A program made the translations under genes and the position numbers. A DNA stretch of 64,000 nucleotides from Symsagittifera roscoffensis. Taxonomy: Eukaryota > Xenacoelomorpha > Acoela > Convolutidae. The notes beneath the pieces are model-generated. The model did not search any database. It saw nothing but the letters and a program-made list of their open reading frames with translations, and had not been told where the DNA came from. The DNA lies in NCBI RefSeq assembly GCF_963678635.1, contig NC_087071.1:32970141-33034140 (forward strand). The letters are read 5' to 3'. Positions 19,106 to 29,453 of the stretch are shown here, one piece after another (position 1 is the stretch's first letter; each line of letters starts with the position of its first letter).

Positions 19106-19345
19106 AGAGATTCGAATGCTTCATTTAGGTACATCATAGCTCTCTGTGATCACGACCTCCCTAACAACGAGCCCCACCGAATCCCACTGCAACAAGTGTG
19201 CACCCATCTGGGCAACCTAGGCTTTAGAATGACAGACTATTTCAAAGGGAATAACTTTGAAGGGATGTCTGGAGATGTGATAGAAATTATCAAGTCTGTG
19301 GCGACATATTTTCGTGAAGATGCATATTTGTTTGAGAGGCCATAA
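19106..19345 (+). pseudogene. Host exon, right half, with natural stop
   Basis: Eighty codons in the same frame as 181-246, ending at TAA 19,343-19,345. The composition is that of real coding sequence (for example ALCDHDLPNNEPHRIPLQQV, then FKGNNFEGMSGDVIEIIKS and REDAYLFERP). An internal TTCATTTAG|GTACATC at about 19,119-19,128 could alternatively be an acceptor, in which case only the part after it is exonic and the insertion would be intronic. I do not recognise the protein. Confidence 0.55.
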
Positions 19346-19525
19346 AGGTGCCTTCGTCATAGTATGTCTTTTTAAATGTACATAAATTGTATAGCACGCT
19401 CGTATAGATTTTTTCGTGAAATTTAGTTTTATTAGACTGAGATGTTTTACCCGGGTTCTTCAAAAGCTTGACGACACTATTCTCCACTGTTTTGCACTCT
19501 TAGTTTCTGCATGGCGACACTAGCC

Positions 19526-19565
19526 AGAATGTTCCAGAATGTTCCAGAAGGTGCCAGAATGTTCA
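19526..19565 (+). promoter_or_regulatory. Heat-shock element array (7 of 8 pentamers)
   Basis: Contiguous alternating pentamers of the nGAAn/nTTCn type: aGAAt gTTCc aGAAt gTTCc aGAAg gtgcc aGAAt gTTCa. HSF trimers bind three or more such units. The array could drive transcription in either direction. No heat-shock protein gene is visible beside it; the nearest ORF (19,602-19,865, 87 codons) is unconvincing. Confidence 0.55.
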
Positions 19566-19884
19566 TAAAAAATAGTACATTTTGGTCGGGCAATTAAAAA
19601 AATGAAACGACATTTTGCTATCCAATCAAAACAAATGAGCGGCTCGCCAATTGAAGTCCAAGTCTTAACTCATGAACTATCCGTTGAGTCTTTCTGGTTT
19701 TCAATGAAGTTTAATAGACTCATTTTGCTCGGTTTTGGAAACATCATTAAATGGTATTTGACTACCATCATTTGCTCTCATCTTTTTTCTCATCGCCTTC
19801 TAAAACAGAGCGTTCCATCAAATCTCTTTTGTGAAGCTATCGAAAAAAAAATTGATTGTTTGTGACACTCGATTTTTGTTTATC
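19566..19884. other. Stretch downstream of the HSE array
   Basis: Holds an 87-codon ORF (ATG 19,602) that has no recognisable domain and ends in a lysine/hydrophobic mixture. I do not regard it as a proven gene. Nothing else is seen. Confidence 0.3.
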
Positions 19885-21456
19885 CTTGCGATGAGCAAGT
19901 GTATTGCAATCGGGCACTAGATTTTTTTCGTAAATAACTCTAGGCGCAGATTTCGTACTTGAAAATGTTACAGTAGGTGTATGTTAGTCCTGGGCCTGTG
20001 TGCCTGTTATGACTTCTTTTAATAGTAATTTTGTGCCGAAGTTTTTTGGTATTTTTTGGCGCATGAGTGTTGACGTTAATTCGGTCGGCTTATTTTCCGA
20101 ATGATTTTTTTTTCAATTAATTCTTGCTTTTTTTGTAAGAATGGTTGAAGTGTTAAAATATATTTTGGAAAAGTTGTACTTTAAAAAAAGTCATAAAATT
20201 ATAAGTTGCTGATTTTTTCGTTTGTTTTTTAGTTTGCACAATAAATTTAATTTAAACCTTTGATGCTTTTGATTGTTCAATCAGCTGTTTGTTTTCATAT
20301 TTTCCTGATGTAAGTAATTGAATTTATTAGTTTTTGCATTTTTTATTGTGTTTGTTTTTCTGAAGTTTTTCTACGACACTTGAAAAATGTCAATTTTTTG
20401 CCTTTCAGTACATATGTTTTGGAAAATTAGCTATTTCAATTGAAGAACGAAAACAGCAAGCCTGAATTGCCAGCAAATAAGAAATTATTAAGTTCAAACT
20501 TTTTGATAGTTTTAATTGAAATTGCTAGACGATTTCATCGTTTGGATCTACTTAACAATCTCCACCCCTTTCAGGAAAAGGAGATTGTTAAGCAGATCAA
20601 AATGGCCGATTTTTCGACCATTCAGAATGCAGCAAAATTAGAATTCTCAATAGAAAGCTCAGTGCTAACTTACTGTATTTATTTAAAGTGGTGGAGATTC
20701 TTAAGTAGGTACCATACGGGGCGATATAGTTAAGTAGATCCCATCGTTTTGTAATGTCAAGTTGAGTTGCTGTCTGCTAAGTTTCCTAATGCATTTGTTG
20801 AGTTTCTCATGTTCTGGGTAGTTTCAATAGAACAAAAAACTAGTGAAATACCTTCTTCTGTTTTCTGTTCGCTAATGAAAAAATGTATCATTTTTACTTA
20901 CGTCTAGCTAATTTTGATCGATTTTCGGGCCTTCATCCGTTTTCAAGTGTTGTTCGTTGTAGGTTCAGGGAGGTGGACTTGAAACTTATTAAATTTTTTT
21001 TAATCATTTTTTTTTCGGCTCAACGGGTGTCTTCTCAAAGATTGTCGGCTTAGTTGCCACATCACTGATTTTTCTGTTATTGTTTTCGTTTTCCTGATTG
21101 TTCTTTTCCTTCTTCCACATCATTGTAATTGAAAGCGCAAGGTTGTTTTATTCTTATTCTATTCGCTGGTGGGATTTAAAATTGAAAATACTTTTTATGA
21201 AATGATATTTTTTACTGCTGAACTTGTTTCTGTTCACAGATGTTCGGCTTTGTTTCCTCTTCGTAAGTTTTGTTCAGTTGCTAATTTTATACTCAATTTT
21301 CTTGCATATTATCCGAGAATGATTTTCTATCGAGACATACGAAAATTAATTTTTGGTTGAGCTTGTTTTTTTCCAATGTTTTTCATTTTTTCGACTTAAG
21401 TTTTTTGTTTGTTTTCTATCGCAAGTGGTGCGAAGCTCAGCTTTGACTCCGTATTT
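19885..21456 (+). repeat. Interspersed repeat family C, copy 1
   Basis: It shares with 28,504-29,364 a start (GTATTGCAATCGGGCACTAG), an internal block (TTTCGGCTCAACGG, then CAAAG and TCGGCTT) and a 3' tail of the type GCGAAGCTCAGCTTTG. The two copies differ in length, so insertions or losses have occurred. The shared tail links it to the SINE-like families further down. It is probably a non-autonomous retroposon; no protein is visible. It includes a perfect 13-bp hairpin at 20,551-20,563/20,580-20,592. Confidence 0.5.
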
Positions 21457-22640
21457 TCGTTTGAAATAATCAAAATTCTAAAAATTTTGATTCAACAGCC
21501 TTATTGAGAGTTCAAACCAAATCAGAAAATTGTTCATAACATCAATAAAGATCCACGACTTTTTATATTTCATTGGATTAAGGCAATTACTGCATATTAT
21601 CACAAGGCTATTGAAGGCACGTATTTTCTACAGTTTGATCTATGTGAGTTTAAAGAGGCTTTTGACATTGGTAGAGATTATCATTTGATGCCTCAAGAAC
21701 GATTTTCAGGGCTAAAAAGTACATTCATTTTCTTCATTGCGTAATCTCGTCGTCGTTTTTAAAATCCTCCCCAATGATAGATCCCAATATATACTTTTCA
21801 TCGAGTTTTAATTGTTCGTATGTATGATTGTCAAGCAAAGAGGTTTGTATCAATTTGCCATGTTTTCACTGTCGAATTATTTAGTTTTTTGTCAATAGTA
21901 AGTATGATAAATTCCACTTTTTCGTTCTTTTGGCGCTCGGATTTTACTTTGTTTTATACTTACTGTTTTCAAATGTTTAATTCGAAATTCTGTTCTACAG
22001 CTGAAAAAAGTTCCTCGTTTGTAATAATGGTGCACACTGCGTAAGAAGTATATATTTGGTGCATTTCAGTATGATCACGTTATCACTGTTCGCTCGGGCT
22101 TCCAATTCCGGTGCCCTTTGCTGTTCAATTAAGGAACATAACTTTCCTGACAGGAAGCAATGACTGTATCTTTTCATAGAGAACTAAAGCTGTTATGTAG
22201 TCTGGCCATTGCATGTCAAGCAAAATCTGCCTCATGTCATATCTTCAGGTCTAGCGCATCCATCTGCTATGTCTAAAATCCTAACTTATGTAAGATTTAT
22301 ATAAAAATATGACTGCGGCAGTCACTGTTAGTTCAGCCAATACAGCATCTCGTAAGCGGACGGTAGAAATCGAATTTTTGCCGTAGTTTTTGAAAAATAT
22401 CGGATGATTGCCCTAGTAAAGCTGTTTTTTGGATGTTTGAAGTAATCGTTCATTTATAAATTTGGATGCGTATGTTTAAGTGCATTCAAAAGATTGCATA
22501 TTCATTGAGTTGATTATCATAATTTTCTGGAAGTAGAAATTGAATTTACTTTTTCTCAGTTTTTTGAACTTCTAGGTTTGAACGCAAAACTGTCCCTTGT
22601 TTATTTTTTTTTCATTTTCATTGCTCGTAGAACTATATAA
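21457..22640. other. Non-coding AT-rich stretch
   Basis: I see no convincing gene. Small frames of 60-74 codons on both strands are T-rich and look random. Confidence 0.3.
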
Positions 22641-22652
22641 ACAAGTTTTTAG

Positions 22653-22880
22653 ATGCATTACTCATGTAGTTTATCACCTGAGCAAAATTTCCAAGAGGAA
22701 ATACACGAAAAGTTCAATGACTTCTGCTACGCAGCCGCATCCAAGAGTCAATCAAGTCACTTGAGTCATCCTACGCACGGGAGAACTTCTAATATGGATG
22801 GTTATAAATTAGTCAAGAACCCAAATGAAGACGACGGGATAGTGATAATGTCTAAAAGCAAAAGTTGGTCTCTACTTTAA
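22653..22880 (+). CDS. Candidate short exon or small gene (75 codons)
   Basis: The ATG lies shortly after a TATA-like CTATATAAAC (about 22,632) and after TTTTTAG. The translation is hydrophilic with plausible codon use (for example SPEQNFQEEIHEKFNDFC, then DGYKLVKNPNEDDGIVIM). It is less random than neighbouring frames. No domain is recognised, and it could be an exon of an unannotated gene. Confidence is low without transcripts. Confidence 0.3.
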   Translation: MHYSCSLSPEQNFQEEIHEKFNDFCYAAASKSQSSHLSHPTHGRTSNMDGYKLVKNPNEDDGIVIMSKSKSWSLL

Positions 22881-24953
22881 ATGTTGATCAGGTTGTTTTG
22901 GAAATGGTATGAAAGATTTTTTGCCGTCTATTATTTTTGCTGATATTTGCAATTGAAGTTCGAGTTCCATTGTTATTTTTATTATTATACCAATTTCATT
23001 TCTTTTATTCTGATGGGTCTTTTTGGCAGTTCAGATGAAGATAGAAAAGTTCTGCAAACTTTTTGATAGCTTTAACTTGTTTTGAGAAATATAAATATCG
23101 TGTGCGTATGAGGGTCATAGTTCAGTGCAGATATGTTTGTTTTATTCTGATCAACAGGCGAAGTTGCTGCCTTTTTCGATCAACTCGTTTTGAATTCTTT
23201 CTCCTTTTATGTCGAAATTTATCGATTTCTTTACTATTCCAGAAATTGTCCAGGTTATTTTGAATGCGCTGGTAGTTTTAGGTTTCTCTTGGCATCATTG
23301 CAAATCAACGTCGATTGTTCAGTTGCGGCTCTTATGGCAAAGAAGTTTTTTCGTGCTTGGAGGTCTGCTTTCTTGACACCACCTAAATTTCGTTGATTAT
23401 CGTGTCTCGGTAGTTCCGATCAAACATACTTTTTGTCGCTTTAAAATCATAACGGTTGAAACCAATTTTGAACTGTTTTATCATGCTATCATGGTTCTTC
23501 GTCTTCTATAGTGTTCGACGGACAATAGGTCTAGTTTTACATTAATTCATTTCCTGCAATCCAAGAATCGGTCGTTTTGCTCGCGGTTAAAAGTTTTCTA
23601 ATAAATTCATGTGTTTCTTAAGTCAAGTATACCAAAGTTGATAACTAAATTTTTTAGAAAGACAAGTATAGTAATTTTGATGTTTATTTGTGGTAGCTGA
23701 TTTTGCGTGGAAAACAAAAAGAGGAAAAAACTAATACACCCGAATACAAAGTTCTCCCCATTTTCAATAGTGGCAACAAAAATGTTTGTATTTTTTTGAG
23801 ACTGGTTGGAGCAATCTGTGCTACTTGCAAAGTAACCTATCCTTGTTTCTATATCCTTGGTTCTATATCCAAGTATGTTCAGATAAATTCTCTGCGACTG
23901 CTGAGTAACCATGACATTGGCTCTTATAATTATCAAAAGATTGATATTTATTGATGTTAGACTTACCGGGCGTTAGTTTTCAAGCAACGATTTCTTGCCT
24001 CTCTTTTCGATCTAAAAGCTTTCGCATAACTACTTGCTGATTTTGATCGGTAGGATAAAATTTCATTGGGATATAATGTTTTATGGGATATTATGTTTAA
24101 TGGGATTTATGTTTAATGGGATATGTTTAATGGGATATTGTACGATATACGCCATATTATACAACACAAGTCTTATTATAAGAGACCAGATTGAAACGAT
24201 GAAGTTTATCATACGAAGCCGATAATAGGCTAGTCTTTTTTGTGAGACTAGGATTTTTTTCAAGTATGTTTGGTTGATTGATATTAGGGGTGGTTTACAT
24301 AAGCTGTAACTTTTCGGCAACAATACAAGCGAGCTGCAAAAGCAAGCTGAAAAACCTTGACCGTTTACTGTAATTGAACTTTGACCGTTTACTGTAATTG
24401 ACTAAACGATTATAAATGACACGATTTTTCCATTATAAGTCAGTTTACTGGTTAAAATATATAATGGCACATGGTATAATTTGTCATGCATCAGTCTTTT
24501 ATTACTTTTTTGTTGTCATCCTTGAATCTGTTCAGGCGTGCTTGTACCAGACATTAGGATTCCTAATCAGTCTCAGAAGTCAGCCACCGCTTCAGGTCTT
24601 AACAGATTCGGAATCAAAGGTCAGTTGGCGGTCTTGCAAGCTAATAGACTACTTCTAAATGAGCATAGAGTCAAGGCCAAATCAAATAGAAGGATGTTTG
24701 GATTGTTGCGAAACTGAATTTACAAAAAAAAAATAGAAAAAATTTTAAAGTTGTTAATTATGCATCAAAGTGCTTGTGGATACGTTTTCGATACGTAGAG
24801 CAGAGCACTCTTTTTGCCAGCAATTTTTCTGGGCTGGGAGCGTTCAAGCGAATGGCATGGATCATGGTGGGCATTGATCTTCTGAAATGTCGACATAAAC
24901 GCGGAGACTTAGCCACTTTAACACAGCTTCCCTAATACTCTTTTGAACCGTGA
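22881..24953. other. Repeat-rich non-coding stretch
   Basis: It includes a degenerate tandem repeat of GTTTAATGGGATAT (about 24,060-24,145) and a 24-bp direct duplication TTGACCGTTTACTGTAATTG (about 24,358-24,403). A block at 23,806-23,850 resembles 27,358-27,410, suggesting copies of one repeat. No credible gene. Confidence 0.4.
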
Positions 24954-25355
24954 ATGATTTCTTTGAAAAGTGTAGGTCGAATAATCAACCCGGCCGAAAA
25001 AGTGTTAAAAACTCTGAAATCAAGAGGAAGAACTTTCTCAGACGTCAGACGTGAATTCGATCGTGATTTCGAAAGTATCATGGATTTAGACAACGAAGTT
25101 GACTGTATGAGTGATCAAGAACTGGACGCGTGTTGTGATGCTGAATGTGGGATAAAGGCGAATCATGATAAAAAGGGAGAAGGTATTAGCGGTAATGTGA
25201 CTTTTGCGTCCAAGAAGTCAGGGGAAGCATCATCAGGTCTGTCTTCGTTTTTTTGTTGTTACATTCTGAAGTTTAAACCAAAGAAAAGGTTTTTTCGTTC
25301 CTACCACCCGTTACCCAATACTGAGAGAAAACTTTTGCTTTATGGTAAAGTGTAG
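24954..25355 (+). CDS. Candidate ORF of 133 codons, unknown
   Basis: Starts at ATG 24,954. Residues 20-75 are charged and coding-like (SRGRTFSDVRREFDRDFE, then an acidic, Cys-containing segment with CCDAEC). A C-terminal FFCCY...PKKRFF motif could be a palmitoylated basic patch. No family is recognised. Base composition is richer in G+C than its surroundings. It could be a single-exon gene or a terminal exon. Confidence 0.4.
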   Translation: MISLKSVGRIINPAEKVLKTLKSRGRTFSDVRREFDRDFESIMDLDNEVDCMSDQELDACCDAECGIKANHDKKGEGISGNVTFASKKSGEASSGLSSFFCCYILKFKPKKRFFRSYHPLPNTERKLLLYGKV

Positions 25356-25639
25356 GTTTTTATTTGCACAATTTTAGGTACCACATAAATGTCGGACGCA
25401 GTGGTATGCACAACAGTTTTATAGGTCGACCAATTTTGTTTCCCGAGCACTACAATGACCCTTAAAGACCCTATAATGAAACTTATTTGGCAAAATTTAT
25501 GCCTAAAAGTCTATTGTTTTTTTTAAATAGCAGGACAAAAATTTAGCTGTAGAGTGTTTTTTAAAAATTTTGATCAAATTTCGCTTTGTATTGGCGTGCA
25601 TAATTTTCGCAGTGAAACGAAAAGGGCTCGAGGGACTAT

Positions 25640-25705
25640 GGCTTAGGTGGAGTTGTTGTCAAGCAAACTTAGGGTTGGAATCCCTCATACGCGAAGGAAC
25701 GAATG
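25640..25705 (+). repeat. tRNA-like SINE head fragment
   Basis: It has A-box-like TGGCTTAGGTGG and B-box-like GGGTTGGAATCCC at tRNA spacing but no proper acceptor stem, so it is read as a tRNA-derived repeat rather than a tRNA gene. Confidence 0.35.
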
Positions 25706-26044
25706 CGCGAAAATAAAAAGCCAATCGAATTTCAGTTGTCTAAAATTTGGAAAGAAAACGTTAAAATCTGAAAGAAAGTAAACCTTTCCAGGGAGTTAAT
25801 ATTGACATTGTCAGAATGAAAAAATGGCAGAAATATGCAAAATTTTCAAATTGTCACTGACCACCGCCGAATTGGAACAAATTTTGACTTCAAGTATTTC
25901 GTTATGAAAGATGTAAAGTATTGCTTCATTTAACTCATTTTAATTGAATAGCAATTGATTCTTTTTTAAAATTGACTTTCCGCTAATTTTGTTTTCGGTC
26001 CTTTGCCCGCGAGTTTTTCGCCCATTCGGTCCTTCGCGCATGAG
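25684..26044. mobile_element. 361-bp MITE with about 30-bp inverted ends
   Basis: The left end CTCATACGCGAAGGAACGAA (25,684 on) matches the reverse complement of the right end CTCATGCGCGAAGGACCGAA (up to 26,044), extending to GAAAA on both sides. The interior is non-coding. Target duplication is not clear. Confidence 0.5.
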
Positions 26045-27104
26045 AATAGCCCCCTTACACGGAAGACGCACTTAAGTCTGGTGCTTCCTGATTTGTGCCC
26101 TCTGATGTTCTTTTTCCTTTCTAATTTTGCAGCTGATTATCTCAATCAGTGTATTGACATATAATGAAAAAATCGTATTAAAGAGAGAGAAAGAAAGAAA
26201 GAAGAATTTATTTCTCCATTTATTAAATCATTACTTTCATCAATTGAAAAATAAATGTATAAATCTTTTTCAAAAATGAACTACAAATCAACATGAATAT
26301 AGAGAGGGAAGACGAAGGTCACAAGATGTGTCCACTTAGATAAGAGTCTACCCATAATGTTCTGAGATAAATAACAAACATTGAAAAAAAACTGATAATA
26401 AAGTATCATTCTACTTTTTTATCTATTTATTATCCAAGTTCCGTTGAATCACGAGTTACCAAAAGATCCCGGTCATCATCTAAAATTTGTCTGATATGTA
26501 GCACATTCACAAAAAAAACTAGTCAGAAAAACTGATAGGAAAAGAATTACAAAAAAAAAGAAAAACAATTTTCTTAAACAAAAACCAAATGTTAGGATAT
26601 AACTACTTAGAGTTGACGGTCCATTTTTCTGTCCGACTTGTTTCACGGCCCATGTGCTGTAGTTTGGTAATAGAAATTCGGATAGTTTTTTTTTTAATTC
26701 AAAAAATTTTCTTTTTCGAAATTAACTCGCAAACTAATAACATTTAGAGGATCATGTTTTCAGCATAGATTCTAAACTCTAGTTAGGTTATCTGATAGCA
26801 TTTAACAAAAGGTATCTATTTACCAAATTAAAAAACTAATCGAAATTGGTTCTCACTAACTCATGATTTTCAAGTATAAAATTATCTCTCAATTTATGGA
26901 CAAAAACGCAGTCTTCTTTTGTCATCAAACCAACTTTTCCAGGTAACAGGTTTTTCTCAGCCAAAAAATTCAGTAACACTGATCCTCTGTTGGTTAGTGA
27001 ACATGATTTCTCCTTATTATTACAAAATGGTGGAACAAAGTTTTGATATTTTGAGTTCCTGGTATTTTATGCGAAACTTTTCAAAGAAAACATGGAATTT
27101 ATAA
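26045..27104. other. Non-coding stretch
   Basis: AT-rich, with a short GA-rich microsatellite near 26,182-26,203. I see no gene or element with defined ends. Confidence 0.35.
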
Positions 27105-27246
27105 TCGTATAATCCGACTATCATATAACGTATAATCGTATATTTCGACTTTCTTATAAAAAAACATAATTGTATAATCCGACTATTCTATGACGTATAG
27201 TCGTATATTCCGACTTTCGTATAAAAAACGTATAATCGTATAAATT
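27105..27246. repeat. About 70-bp tandem repeat, two copies
   Basis: Two imperfect units of CGTATAATCGTATATTCCGA-type sequence. Each ends in a short poly-A run before CGTATAATCG. Confidence 0.6.
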
Positions 27247-27313
27247 ATACGTTTTCGATCACTGATCTCAATCGATCTCTTCGTACGCGATCCAAGAAGA
27301 CATTTTGCTAAAA

Positions 27314-27367
27314 AGTTCCGATCACACCCATCATTTTTTTGCTAAAATTATGGGTGTGATCGGAACT
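27314..27367. repeat. Perfect 18-bp hairpin
   Basis: AGTTCCGATCACACCCAT (27,314-27,331) is exactly complementary to 27,350-27,367 with an 18-nt loop. It could be the end of a foldback element. Confidence 0.7.
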
Positions 27368-27378
27368 ATCTGTGTTAC

Positions 27379-27708
27379 TTGCACAGCAACTGGATACTCT
27401 TGTTTCATTTAAAAGTGCCAACCTTCCGTCCTGGGTTCCGCGAGTCTCTCATTTCCCAGCACTCTTTCGAGCCCTCTCAAGTCACTTCAAGAAGCTCCTT
27501 TTCAAGACCACCACTAGGGGTGGAATACCACAACCTTCACCACATGCAACCATCAACTAGTAGTGGGTCTAAAATCAGAAATAATCCAAGAAAGCGTGAT
27601 TCATCCGGGGGATTGAATCTAGTTCACGAGACCCCAATGTCAGTGGCAAGATCTACGACCGAACGTAGGGAGCATTTGAACAATCTCCCCCCTAAGTATA
27701 CCAAGTGA
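27379..27708 (+). CDS. Candidate exon fragment (109 codons)
   Basis: A GC-richer segment with coding-like residues (for example SSGSKIRNNPRKRDSSGG and MSVARSTTERREHLNNLPPK). The first residues overlap a copy of a local repeat, so the real exon, if any, probably begins near 27,430. No domain is recognised. Confidence 0.25.
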   Translation: MHSNWILLFHLKVPTFRPGFRESLISQHSFEPSQVTSRSSFSRPPLGVEYHNLHHMQPSTSSGSKIRNNPRKRDSSGGLNLVHETPMSVARSTTERREHLNNLPPKYTK

Positions 27709-28503
27709 ACATTCTCCCCCTAAAGTTAAATGGCAAATTCAAGCTGTAAGGCTTGCATGTACTATGCTCAAATCTGATTCGCTCAAATGTAAGGCTTTTA
27801 AGCAAGTGAACGATCTCCTCCCTAAATTGATTTAGGGGCACTTGGTCCGACCGTGGTTCGAATTCAACTTGAATTGATCTGTTTTTGAATGACTCATTAA
27901 AGAATAGAATTTGTCCTATTATATGTTTCAAGTTGAAAACTCTCAAGTTCAACTTGCATTGCCTTTTTTTCGATGACCTACTCTTTGAAAGATTGAGAAT
28001 TCGTTTTACTATGTTGCAGTGTTTATTTCAATTATTAAATTTCAAAGCAGTCAGTGACTAATTCTACTGTTTATAACCGCAAGTATTCATGCAGCTACCT
28101 TTATGGATAAGAACTTTTGAATATTGTCAAATGTGTTTTTGATGTCCATAGTTTTGCCCATAAGTGGAGCGTACATTTTTTGTTCGGTGCAAGATAGATG
28201 ATTTTTTCCCAATTTCAAGAGTTCATATATGTTATAAATTACTTGAATTTAAAAGCTTTCTTGTTGCTAAACTTTGATTTCCTGGTAACTTTTCTTTCTT
28301 TTTGTTGATGGCACTTCTGTTTCTTTTACGAAATAAATTCATGTTCAATTACGAAGAAAGAAAAAATGAACCTCTGTTTCTCAAGAGTTGAAACAAATTG
28401 AACGTTTATTTAAACAGTATTCACTTTAAGAAGTAACTCTGAAAATATCTCTTATGTCTCACATTGCTGCCCGAAGTTATACAATATTATTTCATTTCAC
28501 TAT

Positions 28504-29364
28504 CGACAAGATTTATTACCCTTGTTCAAGGGTATTGCAATCGGGTACTAGACTTTTTCCCCGTAAACAACTTTGTCCACAGGATCTTCATTTCTAGAGG
28601 ATCACTTCCAGAGGATCTTTCTTCTGGCATGCTCAATTTCATGAAAATTCAAATAAAAGTACTATCACTTAGCTAATAGTAAGTTTAAGCCCGTTTCAGG
28701 TTGTAATTATCTTTTCGAAAAAAAAATTCCGTTTTTTTTGCGAGTTCCTGGTTTTCGTCCTAGTTTCTGTCGTTTGATTTTCCATTTTTAAACGCCATTT
28801 TTTTTGTCTGGTAGAGCTTTTTTGGTTTAAATTTTAAAGCATGGGTTTTGTTTGTTCCATTTTAATCAGTGTTTACTAAATTGAAACTTCGCAAATATGT
28901 AAATTTACCATGTCTGATTTTGAAATTTTCCCCGTTTTTTTTTCTAATTGTCAAGCAGTTTCAGTTTATGCTCTATCGACTTAGTCAATTTATACTGCGT
29001 AATTTCCCGTGCAAAATGAATCCGTTTGGGATTATGTGTTTCAGTTTGGTTGGGTCGTAAAAAATTTTAAACTTAATGAAATTTTATGACAACAGTTTTG
29101 TTTTCGGCTCAACGGATTTCGACCCAAAGTTTTTCGCCTTTGTTGAAGCTCGTTAAATGATTTCCATTTGTAACGGCTGTTTATGAACTTCATCTGATGC
29201 AAATATGAAGTTTTCATAGCTGTAATTTTTCAAGTTTTGTCAAGTTATTTTTTCAAATAATTTTTCAGAAATTTTTTTTTACTTCTGTTTTTTTTCATTC
29301 ACTATTTTGTAGCGCACTGTGTTTTTTTTTGCATCGCAAGTGTTGCAAAGCTCCACTTGGCCTC
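28504..29364 (+). repeat. Interspersed repeat family C, copy 2
   Basis: Matches copy 1 at its start (GTATTGCAATCGGGTACTAG), at TTTCGGCTCAACGGATTTCG, and at its tail (GTTGCAAAGCTCCACTTGG, then CTCTGTGT). It ends about 90 bp before the RPL8 start. Confidence 0.5.
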
Positions 29365-29453
29365 TGTGTAACAAAAAAAAACAGTTAAGAAAAAATAATT
29401 AAATTTTTTTATTATAATTCATTTCAGAGTAGACAATTTTTTTTCAGATCAGC

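Noticed and set aside
19052-19345. 97-codon ORF starting inside the 3' LTR
   Set aside because: The start codon is in the LTR; the meaningful part is the host exon half after 19,105.
19602-19865. Heat-shock gene directly downstream of the HSE
   Set aside because: The 87-codon frame starts only 37 nt after the array and shows no chaperone motif.
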